Shown: piece after piece, positions 23,433 to 35,400 of the stretch
Layout of the letters: each line of letters starts with the position of its first letter
Numbering within the stretch: the stretch's first letter is position 1
From: Spinacia oleracea
Taxonomy: Eukaryota; Streptophyta; Magnoliopsida; Caryophyllales; Amaranthaceae
Length of the DNA: 64,000 nt
Reading direction: 5' to 3'
Assembly: GCF_020520425.1 (NCBI RefSeq)
Contig: NC_079487.1
Location: forward strand, 112,874,141-112,938,140
The notes under the pieces: model-generated
What the model saw: only the letters and a program-made list of their open reading frames with translations
Database searches by the model: none
What the model was told of the DNA's origin: nothing
Program-made: the position numbers and the translations under genes

Positions 23433-24084
23433 ATAGTAGTAAGTAGGGTTAAGAAATCTTAGTGTTTGACCATCAACACCAAACTTTCTTTCTTTGTGAG
23501 TTTGGACCTAAGTTTATCTCTCTACGTAGTTCTAAATCATTTTGGCTATCTTATTAATTTTCCACTAAACATCAATAGTATACACGAAGTACGTTGTAGT
23601 ATAATTCTTAATACTGATCCGATCAAGGCTTAGCGGTTAGCCACCGATAACACAAAAATATAATCTTATAACATTAAGGTTACGAGATCAAACTCCATTT
23701 GTAGCTATTTGAAAACAGGGATCAGATCTATTTGAAAACTGATGATATATGTATTCTGAAAGCCCTGAAAGCTGCCAAGGTATTTCTGTTTACCTACTTT
23801 ACCAAATATCATTTGATGACATTCTAAGTTAGTAAGTTATTCGTACAAGTGTATTTATATGGTTAAGCAGTTTATTAAACAAGCTATATCTCTCTAATTG
23901 CATTCAGTGGGCGGTGTTTGTCTCCCATGAAACCAAGGGTGCTAAAGCTCATTTGTGTGAACTTTGACGTTTCATTACATTAATCATACTTCGTAATTCG
24001 CAGTTTCACACACATGTGATACATCAGCATACTCTCTCTTTTTCTTCTTTACGTTTTTTTTATTTTTGGGTGTCCTAAAATATT

Positions 24085-24365
24085 CTTTACATTTTTTTTA
24101 TATTATCATATAAATAATTTAATATTCTATTTAAATTTGTGTCTAATGATTATTTTAACCAATTAAATTTATTGGGTCATTTAATCTCTCACTCTTTTCT
24201 ATAGGGTGCTTTACATTTTTTTTATATTATCATATAAATAACTTAATATTCTATTAAAATTTGTGTCTAATGATTATTTTAACCAATTAAATTCATTGGG
24301 TCATTTAATCTCTCACTCTTTTCTATTGGGTCATTTAATCTCTCACTCTTTTCTATTGGGACATT
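24085..24365. repeat. 124-bp tandem duplication followed by a 36-bp duplication
   Basis: The segment starting CTTTACATTTTTTTTATATT at 24085 is repeated from 24209 with few changes. Its tail (CATTTAATCTCTCACTC) is then repeated once more. Sequence is noncoding. Confidence 0.85.
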
Positions 24366-24475
24366 AAAATTTTCTCATTTCCCAATATAGAATTTTGATC
24401 AAAGTGAAAACATTATAAATAAACGTAATTGGCCTTGTTTAAATAAAAAATTAGAGGAATCTCAATGTACATTAA

Positions 24476-24990
24476 TCTATACTAATATATTAAAAGGCGT
24501 TGCGAAAAATGTTTATGTGTCACATAGAACTCTCCTGCTTACGACACATCATCCACCCACCAAGGTTATGTGATGTTATTGACAACCAAAAATCAATACA
24601 ATAAGGTTCGAACACAAGACCTCAAGTTTGGAGAATAACTCTCATTACCATCTTAACCAACCACTAATTGTTGTTTATCCATGCACGTTAATTTATAATA
24701 CATGTTAACATGAAGTCTAAAACAACTAAATTTTTATGTTACTTCTTATTTCGTATGGACTATATTAGAATAAAAATAACAGTTACAATATTAGGAAAAT
24801 CGTGAATTAAACAATTAAAATATTAGGAAAACTACTTTGCATGGTGCAGGTAATGTACATGTGTAGTTGATGAACTTTATGAATATTTTCACTTTTACGG
24901 TCTACATGTATCTTAGTCAAATATTGAGTTGAAATTCGAATTTTCATTATTGAAAGTAGTAATCGGGGCATCGCCCGGGCTACACACTAG
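24476..24990 (+). mobile_element. Non-autonomous Helitron, 515 bp
   Basis: It starts TCTATACTAATATATTAAAA, has a GGGC-ATC-GCCC hairpin at about 24966-24976 and ends ACACACTAG. The flanks are A24475 and T24991. It shares both ends with the minus-strand Helitrons at 49647 and 50287, so these form one family. No coding sequence. Confidence 0.9.
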
Positions 24991-25269
24991 TTAATCTTTA
25001 AAATGCGTGCAAAATATCAAACGTAAATAACAAAAAGAGGCGGAGGACCGAGAGACTAGGAACTCACTAAAAGTCTTGATGGGAACGTAGTGCAGTGCAG
25101 AGGACTGGGAGACTAGGAACTCACCGAAAGCTACTAGAATTAAACTGTTTAAACCTGGCCTGCCAAAATCAGAAATTGAAAATAAAAATTGTGTGTCATC
25201 AAGGATCAAACTCCAACTATCATCAATCTTACTAAAAACTCATTCGATCATTTGTTTCATCCCCTTACT

Positions 25270-25502
25270 AATTCGATCATTCATAAAGGCCGTACTTCAA
25301 ATTCGGTTGCTGACCGTTTAGCGAAACAAGGGCTAAGTAGGGCGGATGATTTCATTGCGTGGGTCTAAAAATTTCTTTGGGGCTTTATTCTGTTTGATTA
25401 TGTATTGATGAATTAAGCCTGCTGAACTTTTGTAATTGAATTGGGCCTCAAGGCTCTAAAATTGCAATGAAATGACCCAATTTATAAAATAAAAAAAAAA
25501 CT
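25270..25502 (+). mobile_element. LINE 3' end with RNase H tail and poly(A)
   Basis: The frame ending at 25368 reads SNSVADRLAKQGLSRADDF then IAWV and a stop. This is the usual end of the RNase H domain of plant non-LTR elements (ADxLAKxG). About 120 bases of 3' UTR and an A-rich tail (25489-25501) follow. It is heavily 5'-truncated. The upstream border was not determined. Confidence 0.7.
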
Positions 25503-25804
25503 TTTCTGTCACAAATCAACAAGCTGCAGATCGACTAAAGGTATTAGGTTTTATCACCTCGGAGCATCTACTATGTAGATAGTTTATCTCATAGAAGGAG
25601 AACCCATGAAGTTTATAAGTGTTTACTCCATCTTCCAAAATATCACCCACTTCAAAGGTGATCTTCCTATTTTTCATATAAATTATGGAACCAACAATGG
25701 CAAAAAAGGTATGATAATGAATTTATTTTCTACTCGGAGCGGAATGTCTCAAAGGATACCCAAGGGGAAACTTGATTGTTCTGTCTGACTGTTGTAGGGA
25801 GATG

Positions 25805-25975
25805 TGTGTGGATCATATTAAGCTTCTCGCAAATTGACAAGGGCATAAGGCCAACATTTACCGCAAGTTCACATAATGCTTTCTTGATTTCAATATCACC
25901 AAGCTTGACAGTAATAGAATAACTATTTGGATCTCCTAGCTTCTATGGAAGCTTAGCTTGTTCCGCAGATGGCAC
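25805..25975 (-). pseudogene. Ty3/gypsy aspartic protease remnant
   Basis: The minus strand reads KLGDPNSYSITVKLGDIEIK then KALCELAVNVGLMPLSIC and EKL. This matches the protease region of gypsy polyproteins, where ALCDLGASxNLMPLS is usual. Here the catalytic Asp of DLGA is Glu and GA is AV, and an upstream stop interrupts the frame. It is an isolated relic; no LTRs were recognised. Confidence 0.6.
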
Positions 25976-26097
25976 TAGCACTACATTCATCTGTCAATGA
26001 AACAATAGGTAATCATACCGTTTAAATAGGTTATCATTTGAACGGTCAACCTTAGTTTCGGTGTGATTATACACATAAAAGTTTTTGGTACTTAAAT

Positions 26098-26250
26098 ATT
26101 ATACACCATGATAACTTTTACCCAGTTTTTTTGTAACTTTTATCTAGCTTTTTTGTAACTTGTAATATGTTTTGACTAACTTTTATATTATAAAAAAAAG
26201 TTGATAGATAAACATCTAAAAGGTTAAATGAATAATTTAATATAACAAGT
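26098..26250. mobile_element. MULE-type MITE (family A, copy 4), truncated
   Basis: TACACCATGATAACTTTTAC to GATAGATAAACATC matches the left half of the family. Both terminal palindromes are missing or cut. It provides the uninterrupted sequence at the Stowaway insertion point of copy 1. Confidence 0.65.
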
Positions 26251-26315
26251 GGAGTAGTACAACAAGCATATATACTAAACAAATTAAGTAACAAAATTTA
26301 GATTTGTAAGTGAAA

Positions 26316-29300
26316 CTAGTGTTCTGCTTTCTCTGCTGTAGCAATGCTGATTATATACTCAATTTCTTCAGCAACTTCTTTCATGGAAGGCCGGTTTTGT
26401 CTACGCTCCTCCAAGCACCCAATAGCGAGAAATCCTAACGCCTTGATGGTGTCTATCTCCAGGGTACTAGCTCCCTCCTTCAACAGAGGATCTACAGCAT
26501 CCAACATACGCTCTTCATCTACAAGCCTCTTAACATACATAGCCAAGTTTACATCATCAGCTTCTCGATGAAAATCAATCGCCTTTTGTGATGTTAAAAG
26601 CTCCAACAATACAACTCCAAAGCTGTAAACATCACTCTTGTCTGTCAACTGGTAGTTTCTGTAGTACTCAGGATCCAGATACCCGAGGGTCCCCTGAGCA
26701 CATGTAGAGATATGGCTCATATCCGGCTCAGCCAACCTTGATAACCCAAAATCCGAGACCTTAGCATTCAATTTCTCGTCTAACAAAATGTTGGATGACT
26801 TAACATCTCTATGATAAATATTGGGGTTTGCTGAGAAGTGGAGGTATGCAAGAGCTTCAGCAGTGTGATACGCAACACTCAAACGATGAGACCATGTAAG
26901 ACGACTATACCCTCCAGGTTTATGCTTGTACAAGTGATCATAAAGCGTACCATTAGAGATATACTCGTACACCATTATAGGTTGCTCTAACTCAACACAA
27001 CAACCAAGTAAACGGACAAGACTCCGATGATTAACTTGACAGAGGATTCGGACTTCATTCAGGATTTGGTCAGTTCCTTTCGCGTTTCCAACCTTAGCAC
27101 ACTTGACAGCAGTAAGTGTGCCGTCATAAAGAACGCCTTTGTAAACATCCCCGTAACCACCGGAGCCTAAGAGGCGGTCTCTAGAGAAATGGTTGGTGGC
27201 TTTTTTGATCTCTCTACCACTAAAGATCTTGGCAGTTCTTCCCCCTCCAGAGTTCAGAACCTCTTCTCTTTCCTTCTTTAGACGTTCTTGGGCTTCTTTT
27301 ATCCTACGTTGACGTTTGTAATACATTGCAACTATTGTAGCAAGAATCAATGCGCCTCCTATTCCTGATACCAAACCTACCAACACAAACTTTTTATGTC
27401 AAACATACTTTAAGTGGTTTGGCCATTACAGATTATTATCAAGGTTTTGTTTAATCACTAACACTAAATCAGAATTATTCCCTCCGTCTCATTTTACTTG
27501 TCTTATTTTACCAATTTTTGTGAGACCTTTTTTGATCAAAATAAGGTAAATAAAATGAGACGGAGTGAGTATTCAACTTGAATGATTATTTCTCCTAGCA
27601 TTATCAAATTGAATGGTTCATTTTAGATTAATGCCCGGGTCAAAATGCAAACTGTCTTGTGTTCTTTGCTTAATTATTTTCAATTTCTTTTACTCCCCCG
27701 TCTCTTTTAATTGCATTATTTGAATTGACACACTTGCCAATGCATCATTTCACTATTAAATATCTCTAATCTTGTATTTGTAAATTATAAAAAGTTAAAA
27801 TTATGAAAATATGTATTGTTAGATATAGTCTTCATTTTGTTATGTGGGAGTTTTCTCCCACATTGAAGAAATATGAACTTTTGTATATCTTTAAATATGC
27901 CCATGTGCTTGACTTGTTAAATATGTTGTGGCTTCAGACATTGGACCAAGTGATCCTTATTTAAGGATTTAATTAATGATTGTTTAAGGATAATATCAGA
28001 GGCGGTTATTTTGTAACTGCCATATTATTTTCCTACTTAACATAAGGAAGAAGGTTAATGTTGATTACGTTTTTCATTCATATTTCTGATAAACACATGT
28101 TCATGAGAATGGATGATATTGCTGTAATCCGTTCATTTGATTAGGGAATCTTGGGGGTAGATTTAATATTATCCTAAGAACATAGATTATTTCGTCCTAA
28201 TCTAGTTTCCATATTTTCGTTTTTCATAATTCAAAGTATAGTTTCTAACATGTATTGTGACTAATTCAACAACATTTTACATGATAACATTTGATTATTA
28301 TATATTGGTAAAAAAATTAACTTAGTATATATGAATAGTGCCAAGATATAATGATGCAATAAAAAATACCAGTGGAAGTACACATTAGTTCAAGAACTTA
28401 TTGAAGATTAATACTCCCTCCGTCCCATAATTATCTTCCTGTTTGATCAAAAACACGGATTTTAAGAAAAGTGGAATATAGTACATGAAAAAGTGGAATA
28501 AAGTACAAATGATGATTGAGTTGTATGGAAAAGTGGAATAAAGTACATGTGAAAGAGAATATAGTACATGGGAAAAGTGGAATCACAAATTCTTATTTAT
28601 AATGGGTGTACAATAAATATTGTACATCGAAGTAAAAGTTGACTTAAAATGCTTTAAAGTTACATTTATATATGTAAAAGTTATCTATTTTTTAATGATA
28701 AATTTTTTCATTTGAATAAAAAATTATTTCTTCAAAATCACTAATAATGTATAAATTAATCATTTAACCCTTTAAAATGTTTATCTATCAACTTTTTAAT
28801 TTTATAATATAAAAGTTACAGGAAAATAGGTTAAAGTTACGAAAAACTGCATAAAAGTTATCTTGGTGTACAATAAATTTATTTGTGCGCGCAAGACCTT
28901 TTGAAGTGGAATATAGTACATGGGCGGGGTTTTCAATTCAATTTTAATTAATATAGTACATGAGAAAGTGGGGACCTTAGTAGCCAAAATTAGAAACAGA
29001 AAGATAATTTTAGAACGCTCATTTAGGAAAGCAGGAAGATAATTTTGAGACGGAGGGAGTATAAGGTAATACACATTTTTTAAGTATGTAGACAATCACA
29101 AAGGGCAATGATGTACAATAATCCGGGTGTAGGATGGAAATTGTCTGGTCATGCTTGCATCGCACATGATACAAACTCTTAAGAGTACACTAAAAAACCA
29201 GTACAAGTGAAAATTCAAAGATTAATTAAATCGATCAACAATTCAACATATGATTTTATTGTGCATTTCTAAATTAATTACAACTACACTCAAGGTATTC

Positions 29301-31427
29301 TGTTTCATCCCAAACCCTTAAACGCCTCCTTCCTCTCTCTCTAGACCTGTCAAACGGGTCGGTCGGTTGGGTTGTAAAAAAATATTTTCGGGTTCGGGTT
29401 TAATCGGGTCGGTCACTTTCGGGTTCGGGTTTACAAATGCTTGTTCAAGATCCAGAATTTTCGGGTTCGGGTCGACCCAACGGGTTGAAAGATTTTAAAA
29501 CGCGCATTATATTTTCATTAATTTAGGTGATAAATATACAAAATATGGGCACAAATTAACAAATTTTTCTACACAAGTATATATATTTAGTAAAATTAAA
29601 CCATAAAATGACGTATAATTCAAATTAAAATCATATTATACACAACAATAATAAAAACAACGTGTTTATTATTCTTAAATTTTCTCATAATCTCATTTAT
29701 TACTATAAATATGATAACTTTCAATCGGTCGGGTCCAAAACGGGTTCGGTCGGGTTTTGACCCATTACTTTTCGGGTTGCTCGGCTTCGGATAAAATCGG
29801 GTTACGGGTCACAAAATCTTGTTCAGGACCCAGTATTTGCGGGTCGATTTTCGGGTCGGGTCGATTTTTGACAGGTCTATCTCTCTCCCTCTCAAACCCT
29901 AGCCTCCATTAGTGAATTTTAAAGGGGCTTTTATCGATTTTATCGGTAGAAAGCCCCAATCTTTATTATTTTGTTAGTTTATTCCTTTAATTTTGTTTGT
30001 CTTTAGGTTATAATAATACTTCCTCTTTGTGCGAGGATCTTTTCTCCCTTGAAAAACAGGGCTTTTCTTTTCCTTCAAGGAAATTTGTTTCTATTAATGG
30101 TTATTTCGTAGATCTATGTGTATTAGGGAAGAATATTAATGGTTGAAGATCAAGAACGTCAAGATGAAGGTCAGATTTCAATTGTTAACATCAGGCATTA
30201 AAGATATTGAGTTATCGAAAGTCGATTATGGTTGGAATACTACCATACCAAAGAAGCGGTTCCAAAACGTGCATACTAGTAATTGGATGAAGAATTCCAT
30301 ATTGATGTTCTAGATTATATTTATTTAGGGCTAATTATTGTTGTAGATGCCGTATGACGATTTATTAATGATAATTTTCCTATTCCCTTAAAAACAAAAA
30401 ACAAAAAAAAATTACAACTACACGTCTACACGGAACTACCTTAGTAAAATTAGTAGTCAAAGAAGTTGTACCTGCTATTAAGGCAGCCTTATTTGAATTG
30501 TTACACCCTCCTTGGTTCCCACAAACATCATCTGCATTATTCAAACAAACATTAATATCACATTAATATCACCATTAAGATAATCTTCAACTTAATCCCA
30601 GGATTAGTATCCTAATTTAAAATTACTAAATAAAAAAAAAACTTACTTTCAGCGCAAATTCCATTAACACCATCCCAATGAAGGCCAGAATTACAAAAAC
30701 ACCTACTGGTGCCCACAGAGCTAGGATCAGCCCTACAAGTCGAATTCCCATCATCAACGGCACAATCAGCCTGAGTCCTACAAACTGGTTCCTGGGGTAG
30801 CAGCCACTGGATCATCAACCCAGGCTGACCCCACTGACCCACGGGTAGACTTGGGTTCAAGTCCACAAAACTCCTGTAAGCCCGACAACCCCCTTCCCTT
30901 ACACGGATAGAGTACGACGTCGTTCCACCTCCAGCTCGGAAAGTGCAGCAAATAGGCGAGCTCTGACACGCGGAAGCCTCACGTGTGGAGTTGACGTACA
31001 CGTGGCAGAGACTATTGGAAGAGCAGTTGAGTGGGGACCCCAGGAGAGACTGGGAGCAGTTGAGGAACATGACGGTGTTGTCACCCGTGACGTTAAACGG
31101 TGCCGTTTGGTTGAGCTGGACGCCTTGGGTGGAGATATCCGATGTGATGCAGGTGTTGGGGAGGAATGGTGAGGGCTCAATCACTAACCGTTGATTGTTT
31201 GCGTTGATGGATGTGATTGGGTAAGTGTTGTTGGATGTTGGGAACAACAGTGTGCTGTTGTTGTTGCACTGGATTATGTACTCTTGATCACCGCACGTGG
31301 GGGCCGTGCTTAGTGGGTATGGTACACGGGTGGTGCCGCACGGTGGGCATTCCCTGGTTGATGTGGTGGATATCACGGCTGAGATAAGTAGCGCCGCCGT
31401 GAGGAGGAGGCGAAGGTGGTGGGGCAT
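26316..31427 (-). CDS. Wall-associated receptor kinase-like protein (WAKL15/20 type)
   Basis: This is a predicted plasma-membrane receptor Ser/Thr kinase that may sense the cell wall. Three exons: 30647-31427, 30472-30531 and 26316-27376. They total 1902 bases, giving 633 residues. A signal peptide (LLLTAALLISAVIS) is followed by a Cys-rich galacturonan-binding WAK region (CPPCGTTRVPYP...) and a WAK-associated C-terminal segment with CRTQADCAVDDGNSTC. A membrane span (about residues 281-301, GLVSGIGGALILATIVAMYY) follows. The kinase has the glycine loop GSGGYGDVYKG, the Lys in AVKCAK, the catalytic loop HRDVKSSNILL, DFGLSRL and GTLGYLDPEY, so all catalytic residues are present. Exon phases agree. 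Intron 2 (27377-30471) is filled with transposable elements but keeps normal splice sites. It resembles Arabidopsis WAKL15/WAKL20 in layout; the exact orthologue is not settled. Confidence 0.93.
27478..27569. mobile_element. Minimal Stowaway MITE, 92 bp
   Basis: TA-flanked ends TTCCCTCCGTCTCATTTTAC and inverse enclose almost pure inverted repeat, so the whole element is one hairpin. It lies in intron 2 of the WAKL gene. Confidence 0.8.
28414..29059. mobile_element. Stowaway-type MITE with internal short repeats, interrupted
   Basis: CTCCCTCCGTCCCATAATTA and its inverse are flanked by TA (28412-28413, 29060-29061). Inside, the word AAAGTGGAATAAAGTACA recurs several times. A family A MITE (28584-28893) is inserted in it. 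It lies in WAKL intron 2. Confidence 0.85.
28584..28893. mobile_element. MULE-type MITE (family A, copy 5)
   Basis: CACAAATTCTTATTTATAAT at the left and CAAAAGGTCTTGCGCGCA inverted at the right are flanked by a perfect 9-bp duplication AAGTGGAAT (28575-28583, 28894-28902). The right palindrome is half deleted. Confidence 0.85.
29290..30410 (+). mobile_element. Retroposed element with poly(A) tail, split by a hAT MITE
   Basis: A perfect 13-bp duplication ATTACAACTACAC flanks the element (29277-29289 and 30411-30423), and it ends in an A-rich tail (about 30390-30410). These are marks of LINE-machinery insertion. The leader contains CTCTCTCCCTCTC runs and AAACCCTAGCCTCC, like a plant 5' UTR. 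No protein was recognised. It may be a deletion derivative of a LINE or a retroposed transcript. It lies in WAKL intron 2. Confidence 0.75.
29342..29879. mobile_element. hAT-type MITE, 538 bp
   Basis: TAGACCTGTCAAACGGGTCG and, inverted, TAGACCTGTCAAAAATCGAC are the two ends, with a perfect 8-bp duplication TCTCTCTC (29334-29341, 29880-29887). GGGTTCGGGT words recur near both ends in inverted orientation. It is nested in the retroposed element. Confidence 0.88.
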
Positions 31428-32036
31428 TTTGGGGGAGGGAGAAAATCAAACTTGGGGAAAGAAATGTAGTAGGTGATGCCGTGATTAAATTAGATTTTAT
31501 ACTTAGAATTAGAGTAATTAAACTATAATAAATGGTACAACTATGAATATGGACTTTTGAAAGTTGAAATCCGGCCAAATTTTTGTCCCATTAAATGTTC
31601 TAGTCTTCTAGACTTCATGTGATAGGTAGAGACAAATTTCAAAAGAATTATCTTGATTGACATATTAAGTGCATTTTCGTAATTATGAAAAAATATACAT
31701 TTTAAAAATTGCGACGTATAATATATTTAATATTTTAAAGAATAAAAGAAAATAATTTTAATATAAAAGTAAAGTGTATATTTTAATAATTTATTTATAA
31801 AAATACCCCTTGATATATTTCACCCGCCAATTGTAGAGATTGACTGGGCGGAGCTCATAAATAGACGTCTTGACCCTTGAGGGCATAAATAAAAACTAAG
31901 GCAATGATAAATGCATATACTCCCTCCGTTTTACAAAGACGTCCCATTTTAGATTTTTGATACGGAGTATTATTTATAATTGAAGAATCATTACGAAATG
32001 AGAGAGTACATAAGGATTACGAGTATAAAAATAGGA
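31428..32036. other. Upstream region of the WAKL gene
   Basis: This is the 5' flank of the minus-strand kinase gene. It is AT-rich, with no clear TATA element chosen. A half Stowaway terminus (TACTCCCTCCGTTTTACAAA) stands at about 31918 without a matching partner. GTCCC at 32037-32041 is the left target duplication of the copia element. Confidence 0.5.
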
Positions 32037-32041
32037 GTCCC

Positions 32042-32386
32042 TGACAAAACTTGAAACAAGAACAATTGATTAGCAGTTTGAGAGCAAAAGAATGCAGAGA
32101 GTGTTTGGGAGCTTTTGTATAATCGATTGAATGAATGACAGAATTACAATGAGGAGTGCTTATATACAAGCTAGAATTCTAGAAGCATCTATAAGTTGTT
32201 ATAACTAACTGATCATGATGTCAGCAGAATAACAGAAAGTGCACCTAGGGTGCTGACTGTATGCTGACAGTGCAGACTAATCAAGCTTGCAATGCTTCAA
32301 GCTGAGATGTTGAAATGCTGATGTTGTATGCCTTGTTTCAGCTTCATAAATAGAACAAGTAGCAAGTACATCATATAATGTTAACA
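32042..32386 (-). repeat. 3' LTR of the copia element
   Basis: A 345-bp TG...CA repeat matching 37085-37429 at every position compared. It contains an AACAAGTAGCAAGT region and a short TATATACAAG that may be promoter parts. Confidence 0.96.
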
Positions 32387-32400
32387 TCCCCCCTCAAGAT
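32387..32400 (-). other. Polypurine tract
   Basis: The minus strand reads CCATCTTGAGGGGGGA directly before the 3' LTR. This is the usual primer site for plus-strand DNA synthesis in LTR elements. Confidence 0.85.
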
Positions 32401-35400
32401 GGAGGCTCACAAGCTCCAATCTTGGACAAGAGAGTCTGGAACTGTACAGATGAGAGAGGTTTGGTAAAAATATCAGCCAATTGTTGCTGTGTAGGTAGAT
32501 AAGTGAGGTGCAACAATCCCTCTAGGACTTTATCTCTTGTAAAGTGGCAGTCTATCTCAATGTGTTTTGTTCTCTCATGGAACACTGGATTTTTAGCAAT
32601 GTGTAAGGCTGATTGGTTATCACAGTGCAAAGTGATTGGCTTGAGATCATAAACACCCAAATCTTCCAATAAATTAACTATCCAAGTCACCTCAGAAGCA
32701 GCAGCTGCCATTGCCCTATATTCTGCTTCTGCTGAAGATTTAGAAACTGTTCCTTGCTTTTTAGACTTCCAAGACACTGGTGAACCACCAAGTAAAAGAA
32801 TGTATCCAGTGATGGATCTTCTAGAATCTGGACAAGAAGCCCAATCTGAATCTGAGAAAGCCTGTAAGCTGATATTGTTTGAACTTTTTAGCAAAATCCC
32901 TTGACCTTCTGTGTGTGCCAGATACTTCAAAGTGTGGTGCAAAGCTGCTACATGTGGCATTCTAGGGCATTGCAGAAACTGACTCAGTGTTTGTACTGCA
33001 TATGAGAGATCAGGTCTTGTGTGTGTTAAGAAATTCAACTTTCCAACTAGTGATCTGTACTTTTCTGTGTCAGAATAAAGTTCACCTTCTGTGTTACTGA
33101 GCTTGACATTTACTGGTAAAGGTGTAACTGTTCTCTTGGATACATCCAAACCACAGCACTCAATGAGTTCTTTGGTAAATTTCTTTTGGCTAAGAATTAT
33201 TCCATCAGAAGTGTATCCTACTTCCATGCCAAGGAAATAGTTAAGAGTTCCTAAATCTTTGATGCTGAATTCCTGGTGTAAATAAGCCTTCAAAGAGTGT
33301 AGCTTATCTGAATCAGTCCCTGTCAAGATTATGTCATCAACATAGACTGCTGCAATATTGATATGCCCATCTTGCTTGTTAATAAACAAGCTGTAATCAT
33401 GTTTAGACTGCATAAACCCTTGTTTTTCTAAAGCATTTAATAGCTTCTCATGCCACTGTCTTGAAGCTTGCTTCAACCCATATATAGACTTGATCAATCT
33501 ACACACTTTGTTGGTCGGATTGTCAATTCCTTCTGGTACTTGCATGTACACTTCCTCCTTCAAATCACCATGTAAAAAAGCATTGTTGACATCTAATTGA
33601 AAAAGGGGCCATTTCCTGCTTGCTGCAACTGCAAGAAGACATCTAATGGTGCTCATTTTCACCACTGGACTGAAAGTCTCCTCATAATCAATCCCATATT
33701 TTTTATTGTATCCTTTGGCCACTAATCTAGCTTTGCACCTTTCTAAAGCCCCCGTGGATTTCAGCTTCACTTTGAATACCCATTTACAACCAATAGCTCT
33801 TTTCCCTTTAGGTAGTTCCACCAACTCCCATGTGTAGTTTCTGTCTAAAGCATCCAGTTCTTTTGTCATTGCCTCAACCCATAAAGGGTGTTTAGCAGCT
33901 TCAGAATAAGATGAAGGTTCCTTGATGTCACAAACATGAGTAAGGAAAGCTTGAAATTCCTCTGGAAAAGTAACATATGAAACCAGATTGCACCAGTGTT
34001 GAGCAACTGGTATTGTGTCTGGATTTGAGGCAGTAAAACATTCATAAGCATCCAAATATGCAGGTGGTTTGTGTGATCTTGCAGATTGTCTGATGATGGG
34101 ATAAGGAAGTGGTTCAGAAGTGGAACTAGAAGTAGATTGAGATGTTTCTGTACTATGTACAGAAGGAGTAGAAGATTGAGTGGATGAATTTGTTGGAGAG
34201 GAAGAAGAAGAAGTTTCTGTACTATGTACAGAAGGAGAAGCAGATGTGGATGGTGATATTGATGGAGTGAAAGGTTCAGGTGACACATTAGCTTGTGGTG
34301 TTATGGAATGAGGAGGAAAAATGGTAGTGGGTGAAGAAAAATCTGGTGGATCAAAAACTGTAGGGGATAAAAAAGTAGGAAGATAGATGGCATTGGTGTA
34401 AGGAGAGATATTTGTGGATTTGTGTTTGTGATAAAGGTGAAATGGAAAGTGTTTTTCATGAAAATGTATGTCTCTTGATACAAAGAATCTGTTTGTATCT
34501 ATTTCCAGAACTTTATATCCCTTCTGTGTTGTTGAGTAACCCATGAACACACAGGGAGTGGCCCTTGGGTTCAATTTTGTTCTCCCTACTTTGGTTGTGG
34601 ACACATAACAAAGACAACCAAAAGTCCTCAAGTGTGAGAGATTTGGAGTCTGGTCAAACAACCTATCGTAAGGAGATTCAAGCTTCAAGGATTGCAAAGG
34701 CATCCTGTTGATCAAATAAGCAGCACAAAGTATACATTCCCCCCAAAATCTCTCTGGTAATTTAGACTGTATGTATAAGGCTCTTGCTGTTTCTAACAAG
34801 TGTTTATGCTTCCTTTCTACAACACCATTCTGTTGGGGTGTATGGCTACAACTGGTTTGGATTAGAATGCCTAACTTCAGATACAATTTCTTCATATCCC
34901 CTTCACAAAGATCCTTGGCATTATCTGATCTAATACATTTAACCTTCACTCCAAATTGTGTTTCAACCATATTCAAGAAATTATCCATAACAGAAACACA
35001 ATCACTTTTGTTTTTCAGAAAATGGATCCAAGTAAATCTGGTGTAATCATCAACAATAGTCAAAAACTGAGTACAACCAGAAGGTGTTTTTACAGCATGA
35101 GGACCCCAAACATCTATGTGTACAAGATCAAATGGCTTAGTTGACTTAATACTACTGTGAGGAAAACTCAACCTAGTTTGCTTTGCAGCAGGACACACTT
35201 GGCAAATGGTGTCTTGTAAACAAGCAGACACATCACAACTAGGATTTATTAGTTTCAGTCTATTAAAAGGTAAGTGTCCAAGTCTTAAATGCCACAATGT
35301 AGCATTATCTACTGTGGATGAACAAGCCACATTACAGATGTGTGTTTGGACAGGGTTGACTTTTCCAGATTCTTGTTCTCCCAACTTGTATAGACCTGAT

